A stretch of DNA of 64,000 bases from Thalassobacillus devorans MSP14 (GTDB lineage Bacteria; Bacillota; Bacilli; Bacillales; Halobacillaceae): positions 115,796 to 179,795 of the forward strand of contig NZ_KI543237.1 in assembly GCF_000496835.1 (NCBI RefSeq), in the 5' to 3' direction. Shown piece by piece: positions 23,243-32,908 of the stretch (the stretch's first letter is position 1; each line of letters starts with the position of its first letter). The notes under the pieces were generated by a model. The model searched no databases. It saw only the letters and a program-made list of their open reading frames with translations, and was not told where the DNA came from. A program made the translations under genes and the position numbers.

Positions 23243-25555
23243 TCATTTCTTTTTCTTTTTATTTTTCTTTCTTTGTTTCAACCCTTTGTTGTTATAAAAG
23301 GGCTTCTTACTTTTATTTTTACCCTTTTCTTTCTTCTTCCCGCTCTTGTTTTCAGAAGTGCGATTGGCACTTCTTGTTTTTATGACTTTCGGTTTGGCGT
23401 CAGGATCACGTTCTTTCCTTGGTTTCATGCCGACAATTTCAAAATCGACTACACGCTCTTCCAGGTTCACATTCGTCACTCGTACAGTCACTTCGTCGCC
23501 AATACGGAAGACATTACCTGTCCTCTCACCAATCATCGCATATTGCCGCTCTTCAAAATGATAATAGTCATCCGTCAGATAACTGACATGGACCAGTCCT
23601 TCTACTGTGTTTGGCAGTTCGACGAATAGTCCAAAGCTGGTCACAGAACTGATGACGCCCTCAAATTCTTCTCCGATTTTATCTTGCATGTATTCGGCTT
23701 TCTTTAGATCATCTGTTTCTCGTTCCGCATCGACTGCCGCACGTTCCATTTCAGAGGAATGACGAGCGATTTCAGGCATTTTCTCTTTCCAGTGCTGCCG
23801 GGTTTTCTCGTCGAGCTTCTTATCCACCAGGTACGTCCGTATCAAACGATGGACAATTAAATCCGGATATCTCCTGATTGGAGAAGTGAAGTGTGTATAA
23901 AAGTCCGTTGCCAGCCCAAAGTGGCCGATACTTTGCGGGTCATATTTCGCCTGCTGCATGGAACGGAGCATCAATTTTGAGATAATCATTTCTTCCTGTG
24001 TACCTTCAATACCCTCGAGGACCTTCTGCAAAGCCTGGGGGTGGATTTCATTCGCTGTACCCCGCACGACATATCCCAAATTTGCAACGAATTCAAAGAA
24101 ATGCTGAAGTTTATCAGGATCTGGGTCCTGGTGAATCCGGTGGATGAATGGCACATCCATCCAATGGAAATGCTCGGCTACAGTCTCATTGGCAGCGAGC
24201 ATGAATTCTTCAATCAACCGTTCCGCCACAGAGCGTTCACGTAGTTTGACATCCACAGCTTTTCCTTGTTCGTCGACTATGACACCGGCTTCTTTGAAGT
24301 CGAAATCGATAGCTCCCCGTCCCATTCTTTTTTTCCTCAATGTTGCGGCGAGTTTACCCATGTCTACAAACATAGGTACCAGATCTTTATAACGTTCCAT
24401 TAATTCCGGATCCTGATCTTCAAGAATCTTATTCACGTCTTTATAGGTCATACGCTCATTCGTCCTGATTACACTTTGGAAAATCTCATGCTCTACTACT
24501 TCACCACTACTGTTGATTTCCATTTCACAGGATAATGTCAGACGGTCTACCTGTGGGTTCAAAGAACAGATACCGTTAGATAACCGGTGGGGGATCATCG
24601 GAATGACACGGTCGACCAGATAAACACTTGTCGCTCGTTCAGCAGCTTCCTTGTCGATCGGAGATCCTTCTTCCACATAGTAAGAAACATCCGCTATATG
24701 AACTCCAAGTTTGAAGTTTCCGTTTTCCAGCCGTTTGACCATTACAGCGTCATCTAAATCCTTCGCATCAGCACCATCAATGGTAACAATCATTTCATTG
24801 CGTAAATCACGACGGTTTTTGATTTCCTCCGGTGAGATTTCATCCGTAGTATTTTTTGCCTGTTCTAATACCTCATCAGGGAAATCTAATTTGATTCCAT
24901 GCTTATAAATAATGGAAATGATATCGATTCCCGGATCATTCTTATGACCAAGTATTTCCTCAACTTCCCCTTCAGCACTCATCCGGTCTTCAGGGTATTT
25001 AGTGATTTTCACAATTACCTTATGACCATCCGCAGCACCATTGGCCGCTCCTTTTGGGATAAAAATATCATTCGGTATCCGTTTATCATCCGCAATGACA
25101 AATCCAAAGTTTCTACTTGGCTGATACGTACCCACAACTTTGTCCGTAGCCCGCTCCAGAATACGGATGACTGTTCCTTCCGGCCTTGCTCCTGATTCAT
25201 CTCTTTTTTCCACACGGACCAGCACTTTGTCATTATTCATGGCAGAGTGCAAGTCAGAATGGTGAATATATATATCATCTTTGCCTTCTTCGTCCGGTAT
25301 CAAAAAGGCAAACCCTTTGGCATGCATCTGGATTCGGCCGCGAATCAAGTTCATTTTTTCCGGCAGACCAAAACGGTTTTTACGTGTCCGTACTAATTCC
25401 CCTTGTTCTTCCAATTCATTCAGCGTCTTCATGAGGTCTGAAAAGTCATCGGCTCCATCGAGCTCAAGCGTTTCTTCCAGTTCCTGGACTGATAGTGGTT
25501 TTGATGCTGTTTCATTAAAAAAGTCTAATACCTTGCTTTTTATTTCTGTACTCAA
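23243..25555 (-). CDS. rnr: Ribonuclease R
   Basis: A 770-residue processive 3'-5' exoribonuclease. Order: winged-helix-like N-terminus, cold-shock RNA-binding domains (about 70-230), catalytic RNB domain with [11 protein letters not shown] near residue 265, S1 domain near residues 625-705 ([15 protein letters not shown]) and a Lys-rich tail. RNase R degrades structured RNA and takes part in tmRNA-linked mRNA decay, which fits its position near smpB and ssrA. A GGAGGATGAAGCG site precedes the ATG. Confidence 0.97.
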   Translation of the reverse strand: MSTEIKSKVLDFFNETASKPLSVQELEETLELDGADDFSDLMKTLNELEEQGELVRTRKNRFGLPEKMNLIRGRIQMHAKGFAFLIPDEEGKDDIYIHHSDLHSAMNNDKVLVRVEKRDESGARPEGTVIRILERATDKVVGTYQPSRNFGFVIADDKRIPNDIFIPKGAANGAADGHKVIVKITKYPEDRMSAEGEVEEILGHKNDPGIDIISIIYKHGIKLDFPDEVLEQAKNTTDEISPEEIKNRRDLRNEMIVTIDGADAKDLDDAVMVKRLENGNFKLGVHIADVSYYVEEGSPIDKEAAERATSVYLVDRVIPMIPHRLSNGICSLNPQVDRLTLSCEMEINSSGEVVEHEIFQSVIRTNERMTYKDVNKILEDQDPELMERYKDLVPMFVDMGKLAATLRKKRMGRGAIDFDFKEAGVIVDEQGKAVDVKLRERSVAERLIEEFMLAANETVAEHFHWMDVPFIHRIHQDPDPDKLQHFFEFVANLGYVVRGTANEIHPQALQKVLEGIEGTQEEMIISKLMLRSMQQAKYDPQSIGHFGLATDFYTHFTSPIRRYPDLIVHRLIRTYLVDKKLDEKTRQHWKEKMPEIARHSSEMERAAVDAERETDDLKKAEYMQDKIGEEFEGVISSVTSFGLFVELPNTVEGLVHVSYLTDDYYHFEERQYAMIGERTGNVFRIGDEVTVRVTNVNLEERVVDFEIVGMKPRKERDPDAKPKVIKTRSANRTSENKSGKKKEKGKNKSKKPFYNNKGLKQRKKNKKKKK

Positions 25556-25611
25556 AACGCTTCATCCTCCTTTATCGTTCCGTGACACTCCGACCCTGAT
25601 GGAACATGAAC

Positions 25612-26355
25612 TCAGTCCCAGTCTAACGATTCTAAAAACTCGAGTACATCTTGATGGAGCTCATCCTTTTCCTGGTCCATAGTGATGACATGCCCCGAAT
25701 TCTCATACCATTTGATATCTTTTTGATCGGATTCCACATTCTCAAATATATAATTAGCGCTTTCCTTATTAATCATCTCATCTTTAGAGGCCTGGACTAC
25801 GAACGTCGGTGTGTAAATGTGGTCGACATGATCATGAACTTCGTTGATGAACTGCCCCAGCTGCTTGAACATATCTTCAGACTGCTCCATCAGCTCTTCT
25901 ACTTCATGTTGAATCGTAGCTTTGTCTTTTCCTTCTAGTTGTTTATATTCTTTTGCTTTGAAGCGATATCCTGCCGTCAATTGTTCTTCATTATCAAAAA
26001 ACATGGGAGCACACATAGGGACAACGCCTCTGATTTTTTCTGTAAAAGCGAGCTTCAGTCCAAGAACCCCTCCAAGTGACAAACCTGCTACAGCAATTTT
26101 TTCATATCCTAAATCACGTAAATGATTCAAGGCTTGCTGAACATCTTCCCACCACTGATCGGGCGTTGCCTTAGTCAATTCTTCCGGTGGCAGACCGTGA
26201 CCACGATAAATAGGTGCATGGCTGGTATAACCATGTTTCTGCAGAAAGCGTCCCATCATCCTTACATCTGCGGAATGTCCTGTGAATCCATGTAGTAACA
26301 ATACCGCACGTTCTCCTTCTTCAAACGTGAACGGTTGTGGTTGTTTGATTTTCAT
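25612..26355 (-). CDS. est: Carboxylesterase, alpha/beta hydrolase
   Basis: A 247-residue enzyme like the Geobacillus Est30 and B. subtilis YvaK carboxylesterases. The oxyanion phrase L-L-H-G-F-T-G is near residue 20, the nucleophile elbow G-L-S-L-G-G near residue 93, the acid in A-S-K-D-E near residue 195 and the His in N-S-G-H-V-I near residue 223. The ATG at 26355 follows a GGAGAG site and matches the family N-terminus; an upstream ATG at 26406 would add 17 residues. Order secG-est-rnr is conserved. Confidence 0.92.
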   Translation of the reverse strand: MKIKQPQPFTFEEGERAVLLLHGFTGHSADVRMMGRFLQKHGYTSHAPIYRGHGLPPEELTKATPDQWWEDVQQALNHLRDLGYEKIAVAGLSLGGVLGLKLAFTEKIRGVVPMCAPMFFDNEEQLTAGYRFKAKEYKQLEGKDKATIQHEVEELMEQSEDMFKQLGQFINEVHDHVDHIYTPTFVVQASKDEMINKESANYIFENVESDQKDIKWYENSGHVITMDQEKDELHQDVLEFLESLDWD

Positions 26356-26487
26356 AAGTATAGTTCTCTCCTTATCTTTGTAATTCCCTATTAAGTCCTT
26401 TTTCATTCTCTTTTAGTCAGCCTTTTTATTTTAGCAGACAGCATCCGATACTACCTACCTGTTTGCTTTGCAGATTCCCATTCATAC

Positions 26488-26523
26488 AAAAGGAAAGCCG
26501 CGCTGATCAGCACGGCTTTCCCG
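26488..26523 (-). terminator. secG terminator
   Basis: Read leftward, GAAAGCCGTGC pairs with GCGCGGCTTTC around TGATCA and is followed by CTTTTG. It may be leaky because the U tract is short. Confidence 0.75.
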
Positions 26524-26532
26524 GTTTCATTA

Positions 26533-26766
26533 CTAACTTAATACATAAGCAGCTAAGAAGGCGAAAACGAAAAAAAGTACTCCGGTTACGATGGTAGCTT
26601 TATGAAGCACAGCATCGATTCCCCTTGCTTTTTGCTTACCAAATAATTGCTCAGCCCCACCGGAAATGGCACCAGACAGGCCTGCGCTTTTACCGGATTG
26701 AAGAAGAACTAGAACGATCATGACAAGTGTATCAATTGTTAATAACGTGATTGCAAGTGTTTGCAT
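26533..26766 (-). CDS. secG: Protein translocase subunit SecG
   Basis: A 77-residue membrane protein with two transmembrane helices around the conserved segment [20 protein letters not shown] and L-F-G-K-Q-K-A-R-G. It is a SecYEG channel component. The ATG at 26766 is the only family-like start; the frame is open upstream but translates into a non-conserved peptide. AGGAGG lies 13 bases upstream, a rather long spacing. Confidence 0.95.
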   Translation of the reverse strand: MQTLAITLLTIDTLVMIVLVLLQSGKSAGLSGAISGGAEQLFGKQKARGIDAVLHKATIVTGVLFFVFAFLAAYVLS

Positions 26767-26920
26767 GATGTGACTGACACCTCCTAAGAACGCACAAATA
26801 CATAATGTAAATGTAGCACAAATTCCCATCCCAGGCAAGATAATATCCCTGTTTCCCATGACAAATCCAAAGGCAGTAAACATGAATGTTTTTAGCTGTT
26901 TCTGTTCACATGTATGACAC

Positions 26921-26976
26921 TTATTGATTGTTTTTGATTGATTTTGATTGAAAAATGAAAAGGCTTCCTTTATGAT
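26921..26976 (+). promoter_or_regulatory. fru operon promoter with three 10-bp phased repeats
   Basis: TTGATTG occurs at 26924, 26934 and 26944, each preceded by T or AT, so the copies are exactly one helical turn apart. The last copy overlaps a -35 (TTGAAA, 26948-26953), which is 17 bases from a -10 (TATGAT, 26971-26976). The array is a likely binding site for FruR, the DeoR-type regulator encoded directly downstream. Confidence 0.65.
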
Positions 26977-27009
26977 GAAAGCAGGATATTCTGAAAGGAG
27001 TGTCAGCCC

Positions 27010-27759
27010 ATGTTGACACCTGAGCGCCATCAAACCATTCTAAAGCTGCTTCAGGATAAAAAAACAGTCAAGATGAAAGAACTGGTGGAAGCTGCCAACG
27101 CCTCAGAATCCACTATCAGGCGCGACCTCAGTTATTTAGAGGAACAAAGAAAGCTCCGTCGTGTTCATGGAGGAGCATCCATAAAGAGTGCAGCCAGCGA
27201 AGAGCTAAGCCTCCAGGAGAAAAAGACTGTCCATTTGGCTGAAAAGCAAGCTATCGCCAAATATGCGGCCAGCCTGGTACGGGATGGCGATAGCATCTTT
27301 CTTGATGCTGGTTCGACCACTTACGAGATGATACCTTATTTATCTCAGAAAAATGTTCTGGTCGTCACCAACGGGCTTTCCCTTTTGGAAACGCTGACGG
27401 GCTATGACATAGAGACCTATGTTGTCGGTGGTCGAATTAAGCGAAAAACACGGGCAGTTATCGGGGCACACGCTGTCGAAAGCTTAAAACATTACCGTTT
27501 CGATAAAAGCTTTCTCGGTATCAACGGGGTCCACCCCAAGGAAGGATTCACTACGCCAGACCCTGAAGAGGCAGTTGTAAAAAAAACGGCTCTTCAATTA
27601 TCCGGAGAAACTTTCATTTTAGCGGATTCCTCAAAATTCAACGAAATTACATTTGCAAAAGTTGCAGATATACGGGAGGCAGGCATCATTTCTGATGCAC
27701 CCGACGATATCCTGCCAATATTTAAAGAACTAACTGAAGTAAAGGTTGTGACACCATGA
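27010..27759 (+). CDS. fruR: DeoR-family fructose operon repressor
   Basis: A 249-residue DeoR-family repressor. The N-terminal winged helix has [18 protein letters not shown] near residues 23-40 and the R-R-V-H-G-G-A phrase near 55. The C-terminal sugar-phosphate domain has D-A-G-S-T-T-Y-E-M near residue 97. It is first in the fructose operon and probably responds to fructose 1-phosphate. Its stop overlaps the fruK start by four bases. Confidence 0.92.
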   Translation: MLTPERHQTILKLLQDKKTVKMKELVEAANASESTIRRDLSYLEEQRKLRRVHGGASIKSAASEELSLQEKKTVHLAEKQAIAKYAASLVRDGDSIFLDAGSTTYEMIPYLSQKNVLVVTNGLSLLETLTGYDIETYVVGGRIKRKTRAVIGAHAVESLKHYRFDKSFLGINGVHPKEGFTTPDPEEAVVKKTALQLSGETFILADSSKFNEITFAKVADIREAGIISDAPDDILPIFKELTEVKVVTP

Positions 27760-28670
27760 TATATACTTGTACACTGAATCCTTCCATCGACTACATTATG
27801 CATGTAAGTAAGTTTGAACCAGGAGGATTGAACCGCGCTGAAAAAACTTTTTATTATCCGGGTGGAAAAGGGATTAATGTTTCCCGCGTGTTGAACAAAC
27901 TGTCAACCCCGTCCACAGCCTTGGGGTTTGCAGGGGGGTTTACCGGACAGTTCATCCGTTCTTTCTTAGATGATGAAGGGGTTTCCCACCATTTCATTGA
28001 AACCGGTGAACCCTCCCGCATCAATGTCAAAATGAAAGCGGGTGATGAGACCGAAATCAACGGACCTGGGCCCTCTATCACAACTGGGCAGCAAAGAGAA
28101 CTGTTATCTTCTATTGAAAAATTGTCACCTGAAGATACTTTAGTGATTGCAGGAAGTGTTCCTTCTTCATTGGATAAAGATATTTACCTGAACATCGCCG
28201 ACATATGTAAACAAAACAATATTTCTTTAGTTGCTGATACATCTGGTGAAGCACTTCAACAGCTGATCGGTTCTCCCGTCATGCTGTTGAAACCGAACCA
28301 CCACGAGTTAGGTCAGTTGTTCGAGACAACTGTCACTACGAAAGACGACGCGGTCTTTTATGCAAAAAAACTGGTCGAGCAAGGTGCAGAGAACGTCATT
28401 GTTTCTATGGGCGGGGATGGTGCTGTTCTTGTTGATTCAAATCATGCTTTGCATGCTAATGTCCCACAAGGACAAGTGAAAAACTCAGTTGGAGCCGGAG
28501 ATTCAGTAGTAGCCGGGTTCCTGGCAGCTCTATCGAGCGGCAAGAACCTTGAAGCAGCCTTACGATATGGAGTAGCTGCCGGAAGTGCTACCGCATTCAA
28601 TGATGATCTCTGTAATCAAAAAGAAGTAGACGGATTACTCAACGATATTGATATTACCGGGTTAAATTAA
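27756..28670 (+). CDS. fruK: 1-phosphofructokinase
   Basis: A 304-residue PfkB-family kinase that phosphorylates fructose 1-phosphate to fructose 1,6-bisphosphate. The N-terminal T-L-N-P-S-I-D-Y and G-G-K-G-I-N-V-S-R signatures and the C-terminal G-A-G-D-S-V-V-A-G-F motif with the catalytic Asp are all visible. It overlaps fruR and precedes fruA by 13 bases, as in fructose operons of other Firmicutes. Confidence 0.95.
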   Translation: MIYTCTLNPSIDYIMHVSKFEPGGLNRAEKTFYYPGGKGINVSRVLNKLSTPSTALGFAGGFTGQFIRSFLDDEGVSHHFIETGEPSRINVKMKAGDETEINGPGPSITTGQQRELLSSIEKLSPEDTLVIAGSVPSSLDKDIYLNIADICKQNNISLVADTSGEALQQLIGSPVMLLKPNHHELGQLFETTVTTKDDAVFYAKKLVEQGAENVIVSMGGDGAVLVDSNHALHANVPQGQVKNSVGAGDSVVAGFLAALSSGKNLEAALRYGVAAGSATAFNDDLCNQKEVDGLLNDIDITGLN

Positions 28671-28683
28671 AGGAGGGATTTCC

Positions 28684-30567
28684 ATGAAAATAACAGATTT
28701 ATTGAAAAAAGACACGATTCTGTTAGATCTTTCCGCTCGTTCAAAAGCGGAGGCAATCGATGAACTGGTAAGTAAATTGGATCAGGCAGGCCGTTTGAAT
28801 AATAAACAGGGTTTTAAAGAAGCTATCTTAGAACGTGAAGCACAAAGCACAACAGGAATAGGTGAAGGAATTGCAATCCCGCACGCTAAGACCAGTGCTG
28901 TCAAAGAGCCAGCCATTGCATTTGGGCGCTCATCAGAAGGCCTTGATTATGAATCCCTTGATGGACAGCCGACAAACCTGTTTTTTATGATTGCGGCTTC
29001 AGAGGGCGCTAATAAGACTCATCTGGAAACTTTATCCCGCTTATCCTCGTTCTTAATGGATAAAAAATTCCGTGCCCAGCTTGAGCAGGCTAAAACGGAA
29101 GATGAAGTCATAGAAGCCATAAATGCCAAAGAAGCAGAAGAAGAAGGCGAAGTGGAATCAGAAGGTAAGGCCAACAGAATCTTAGCCGTTACCGCATGTC
29201 CCACTGGTATCGCCCACACTTATATGGCTGCCGATAAATTGAAAGAAACAGCCAAAGAAAAAGGAATAAATATTAAAGTACAGACCAATGGTTCTAGTGG
29301 AGTGAAAAACCGCCTTACCGACGAAGATATCGCAGAAGCAGACGCAATCATTGTGTCAGCTGATACAAAAGTAGAAATGGAAGGCTTCAAAGGTAAGCCT
29401 GTCATTGAAGTACCAGTCGCAAAAGCTATCCATGAACCTGAAAAGCTGTTGGATCGCGCTGTAAAAAAAGATGCTCCAATTTACCAGGGAGGCGGCAATT
29501 CTTCTGAGCGCTCTTCAAATCAAGGAAATCAACGTTCAGGTATCTACAAACACTTGATGAACGGTGTTTCCAACATGCTTCCATTTGTAGTAGGGGGCGG
29601 GATCTTAATTGCCATTTCCTTTTTGTTCGGAATCAATGCAGCTGACCCGTCCAGTGATCAATACAACCGTTTTGCTGAAATGCTAAGCATTATTGGCGGA
29701 GATAACGCCTTCTTCTTACTTGTTCCAGTGCTGGCTGGTTTCATTGCGTCCAGTATCGCTGATCGCCCGGGCTTTGCTCCTGGCATGGTTGGTGGTTTAA
29801 TAGCAATCACCACTGGTGTGGAAGGAACGAGCGGTTCTGGTTTTCTTGGCGGTCTGATCGCAGGTTTTCTTGCTGGTTATTTGACACTTGGAATTAAAAA
29901 ACTGCTTGAGGGCTTACCTGATATGCTTGATGGTTTAAAAACCGTGTTATTTTATCCTGTACTTGCCATTTTTGGTACCGGGATGGTCATGCTGCTAATC
30001 AATCCACCATTGACCAGAGTTTACAGTGGTGTACTGAGCTGGTTAGAAGGAATGGGCGGCACGAACCTGGCTGTCGTAGGACTGCTATTAGGCGGCATGA
30101 TGGCGATCGACATGGGTGGACCGATCAATAAAGCTGCTTATACATTCGGACTGGCGATGATTGACGCACAGAACTATGAATTCATTGCGGCTATTATGGC
30201 TGGAGGTATGGTTCCTCCACTAGCTATGGGTATCGCTACTTTGATTTTTAAAAACAAATTCACACCACAAGAACGAGAAGCAGGAAAGACAGCCCTTCCT
30301 CTAGGAGCATTTTTCATTACAGAGGGTGCTATTCCATTCGCAGCTGCTGACCCGGTAAGAGTTATTCCTTCTCTTGTAATAGGTTCAGCTGTTGCAGGGT
30401 CCCTTACCATGTTGTTCGGAATTCAATTATTTGCCCCACATGGAGGGATTTTCGTATTCCCGCTCGTTGAAGGTGGATGGTATCTTTATACAATAGCTAT
30501 TTTGATCGGAGCATTTATCAGTGCTATTATTGTAGGATTCTTGAAAAAAGACCTGCAAAAAGCTTAA
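28684..30567 (+). CDS. fruA: PTS fructose transporter, EIIABC
   Basis: A 627-residue fused fructose-specific permease that imports fructose as fructose 1-phosphate. EIIA comes first (His in I-A-I-P-H-A-K near residue 64), then an acidic linker, then EIIB (Cys in V-T-A-C-P-T-G-I-A-H-T-Y near residue 175), then EIIC with about nine membrane segments from residue 290. EIIC carries G-G-P-I-N-K-A-A-Y and P-H-G-G-I-F-V. Domain order and length match FruA of B. subtilis. Confidence 0.96.
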   Translation: MKITDLLKKDTILLDLSARSKAEAIDELVSKLDQAGRLNNKQGFKEAILEREAQSTTGIGEGIAIPHAKTSAVKEPAIAFGRSSEGLDYESLDGQPTNLFFMIAASEGANKTHLETLSRLSSFLMDKKFRAQLEQAKTEDEVIEAINAKEAEEEGEVESEGKANRILAVTACPTGIAHTYMAADKLKETAKEKGINIKVQTNGSSGVKNRLTDEDIAEADAIIVSADTKVEMEGFKGKPVIEVPVAKAIHEPEKLLDRAVKKDAPIYQGGGNSSERSSNQGNQRSGIYKHLMNGVSNMLPFVVGGGILIAISFLFGINAADPSSDQYNRFAEMLSIIGGDNAFFLLVPVLAGFIASSIADRPGFAPGMVGGLIAITTGVEGTSGSGFLGGLIAGFLAGYLTLGIKKLLEGLPDMLDGLKTVLFYPVLAIFGTGMVMLLINPPLTRVYSGVLSWLEGMGGTNLAVVGLLLGGMMAIDMGGPINKAAYTFGLAMIDAQNYEFIAAIMAGGMVPPLAMGIATLIFKNKFTPQEREAGKTALPLGAFFITEGAIPFAAADPVRVIPSLVIGSAVAGSLTMLFGIQLFAPHGGIFVFPLVEGGWYLYTIAILIGAFISAIIVGFLKKDLQKA

Positions 30568-30578
30568 AATGGTATAGT
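30541..30578 (+). promoter_or_regulatory. Candidate ptsHI promoter at the fruA 3' end
   Basis: TTGAAA at 30541 and TAAAAT at 30565 are 18 bases apart, and TATAGT follows at 30573. This could give ptsHI expression independent of fructose induction, as a general PTS phosphorelay requires. No terminator separates fruA and ptsH. Confidence 0.45.
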
Positions 30579-30620
30579 TAAGATGTGAACAAAGAGAACC
30601 CTTTTGAGGAGGAATAAATC

Positions 30621-30887
30621 ATGAAAGAAAAAACTTTTACAATTACATCGTCTGATGGCGTACATGCACGCCCGGCTACCGTACTTGTTCAGAAGGCAGG
30701 AAACTTCGAATCAGAAATCAACCTGCACTATAAAGAGAAAGCTGTCAATTTGAAATCCATCATGGGAATTATGAGTCTTGGCATCCCATCCGGAGCAGAA
30801 GTGAAAATTACAGCAGAAGGCAATGACGAAGAAGAAGCTATTCAGAAGTTAGAGGAAACTATGAAAAACGAAGGCCTGGGGGAATAA
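30621..30887 (+). CDS. ptsH: Phosphocarrier protein HPr
   Basis: An 88-residue HPr, the small phosphocarrier of the PTS. The catalytic His15 lies in D-G-V-H-A-R-P-A and the regulatory Ser46 in [12 protein letters not shown], so phosphorylation by HPr kinase and CcpA-dependent catabolite control are possible. A TGAGGAGGAATAAATC site precedes the ATG. It is four bases upstream of ptsI. Confidence 0.97.
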   Translation: MKEKTFTITSSDGVHARPATVLVQKAGNFESEINLHYKEKAVNLKSIMGIMSLGIPSGAEVKITAEGNDEEEAIQKLEETMKNEGLGE

Positions 30888-30891
30888 CAAC

Positions 30892-32607
30892 ATGAGTCAC
30901 ATCAAAGGGATTGCGGCTTCCAGTGGTATTGCTATCGCAAAGGTATACCGTCTGGAGGCTCCAGACCTTTCCTATAATAAAAACAATGTCGATGTTCCAG
31001 AAGACGAAGTCAAACGGTTACATGAAGCACTGGACATTTCCAAATCTGAACTTGAGAAAATCAAGGAACATACGAAGAAATCACTCGGGGATGAACATGC
31101 AGAAATCTTTTCTGCCCACCTGCTGGTTCTGAGTGACCCTGAATTGATCCAGCCGATTGAAGATAAAATCAAATCTGAAAATGTCAATGCTGAAGCTGCG
31201 CTGGATGAGACAGCGAATATGTTCATTGATATGTTCAAAAATATGGATAATGAATACATGCGCGAGCGTGCCGCTGATATTCAGGACGTAACCAAGCGGG
31301 TGATGGCCCATTTACTTGATGTAACATTCCCCGATCCTGCTTTGATCAATGAAGAAGTGGTCATCGTAGCGGATGACCTGACCCCTTCTGACACAGCTCA
31401 GTTGAACAAGCAATACGTCAAAGGGTTTACGACAGATATTGGCGGTCGTACTTCTCATTCAGCTATCATGGCACGTTCATTAGAGATTCCTGCAGTCGTG
31501 GGTACGAAGGAAATTACCAGAAAAGCTGAAAAAGATGAAAAAATTATTGTTGATGGGATCGACGGCGATGTTATCGTCAATCCAACTCAAGAAGAGTTGG
31601 ATACTTACCAGCAAAAAATGGCTGATTTTGAAAAGCAAAAACAGGAATGGGCGAAGCTCAAGGATGAGCCAACCGTCACAGCGGATGGAACGCACGTCGA
31701 ACTTGCTGCCAATATCGGTACACCAGATGACGTCGAAGGTGTATTGAATAACGGTGGCGAAGGTGTCGGTCTTTACCGTACCGAATTCCTTTATATGGGG
31801 AAAAGTCAGCTCCCAACCGAAGAAGAACAATTTGGAGCTTATAAATCTGTCCTGGAGCAAATGGGAGACAAGCCTGTCGTCGTCCGTACGTTAGATATCG
31901 GCGGTGACAAAGAATTGGATTACCTCGATCTCCCTAAGGAATTGAATCCATTCCTTGGTTTCCGTGCCATCCGTCTGTGTCTGGAACGCGATGATATTTT
32001 CCGTACCCAATTGCGGGCGCTTTTGCGTGCCAGTGTACACGGTAACTTGAAAATCATGTTCCCGATGATCGCTACGCTGGAAGAATTCCGTGAAGCGAAA
32101 AACATGCTAGATGAAGAAAAATTGAAACTGAAAGAAGAAGGTCATGACATTTCAGATGATATCGAAGTTGGTATCATGGTAGAAATTCCTGCGACTGCGA
32201 TGATTGCACGTCAGTTCGCTAAAGAGGTTGATTTCTTCAGTATCGGAACAAATGACCTGATTCAATATACAATGGCTGCCGACCGTATGAATGAACGGGT
32301 TTCCTACTTGTACCAGCCATACAATCCGGCGATATTGAACTTGATCAATAATGTTATCGAAGCTGCTCATGCAGAAGGCAAATGGGCAGGCATGTGCGGC
32401 GAAATGGCCGGTGACTCCATTGCTATTCCTATCCTGCTTGGATTGGGGCTTGACGAGTTTAGCATGAGTGCTACTTCCATTCTTCCTGCCCGTACACAAT
32501 TGAAGGACTTATCTAAAGAAGAAATGGCTTCCTATAAAGAGAACCTGCTATCTATGGGTACAGCCGATGAAGTAGTGGCATTTATTAAAGAAAAGACAAA
32601 TCAATAA
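30892..32607 (+). CDS. ptsI: PTS enzyme I
   Basis: A 571-residue phosphoenolpyruvate-protein phosphotransferase. The phosphorylated His lies in [14 protein letters not shown] near residue 190 and the PEP-binding signature in the C-terminal barrel includes [10 protein letters not shown] and the Cys in A-G-M-C-G-E-M-A-G. It passes phosphate from PEP to HPr. A terminator follows at 32638. Confidence 0.97.
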   Translation: MSHIKGIAASSGIAIAKVYRLEAPDLSYNKNNVDVPEDEVKRLHEALDISKSELEKIKEHTKKSLGDEHAEIFSAHLLVLSDPELIQPIEDKIKSENVNAEAALDETANMFIDMFKNMDNEYMRERAADIQDVTKRVMAHLLDVTFPDPALINEEVVIVADDLTPSDTAQLNKQYVKGFTTDIGGRTSHSAIMARSLEIPAVVGTKEITRKAEKDEKIIVDGIDGDVIVNPTQEELDTYQQKMADFEKQKQEWAKLKDEPTVTADGTHVELAANIGTPDDVEGVLNNGGEGVGLYRTEFLYMGKSQLPTEEEQFGAYKSVLEQMGDKPVVVRTLDIGGDKELDYLDLPKELNPFLGFRAIRLCLERDDIFRTQLRALLRASVHGNLKIMFPMIATLEEFREAKNMLDEEKLKLKEEGHDISDDIEVGIMVEIPATAMIARQFAKEVDFFSIGTNDLIQYTMAADRMNERVSYLYQPYNPAILNLINNVIEAAHAEGKWAGMCGEMAGDSIAIPILLGLGLDEFSMSATSILPARTQLKDLSKEEMASYKENLLSMGTADEVVAFIKEKTNQ

Positions 32608-32637
32608 TAGTAATGAGAGGCAACTTATGCCATAATA

Positions 32638-32676
32638 AACAAAAAAGAAGGGGATCGCTCTCCTTCTTTTTGTTCA
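32638..32676 (+). terminator. ptsI terminator
   Basis: AAAAAAGAAGG pairs with CCTTCTTTTT around GGATCGCTCT. Confidence 0.88.
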
Positions 32677-32701
32677 TTATTATAGGGAAAGAAGGATAAC
32701 C

Positions 32702-32875
32702 ATGACGTTCACTATCATCATGATCATTTCCGTGATCATTGTATTAGGTATAGCAGCAGCTTTTGGTTTTGCAGTAAATTCCGGCTACAATTATAAACAC
32801 ACAGTAGATCCGCATCCTGATGATGAAGATAATAATTCGGAACATAATGCTGAAAATGAAGCTCAAAAAAGCTGA
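32702..32875 (+). CDS. YtzI-like small membrane protein, 57 aa
   Basis: An N-terminal transmembrane helix (about residues 3-26) is followed by S-G-Y-N-Y-K-H-T-V-D-P and a strongly acidic Asp/Glu/Asn tail. The Y-K-H-T-V-D-P phrase is what I remember from YtzI-type proteins of Bacillus. Function is unknown. A GAAGGATAACC site precedes the ATG. It sits between two terminators and is monocistronic. Confidence 0.7.
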   Translation: MTFTIIMIISVIIVLGIAAAFGFAVNSGYNYKHTVDPHPDDEDNNSEHNAENEAQKS

Positions 32876-32905
32876 CGCTTTCCTGGAAGGCATCAGCTTT
32901 TTGTA
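32867..32905. terminator. Bidirectional terminator
   Basis: AAAAGCTGACGC and the GGCATCAGCTTTT arm pair around CTTTCCTGGAA, between the convergent YtzI-like and cysI genes. Confidence 0.85.
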
Positions 32906-32908
32906 TTT

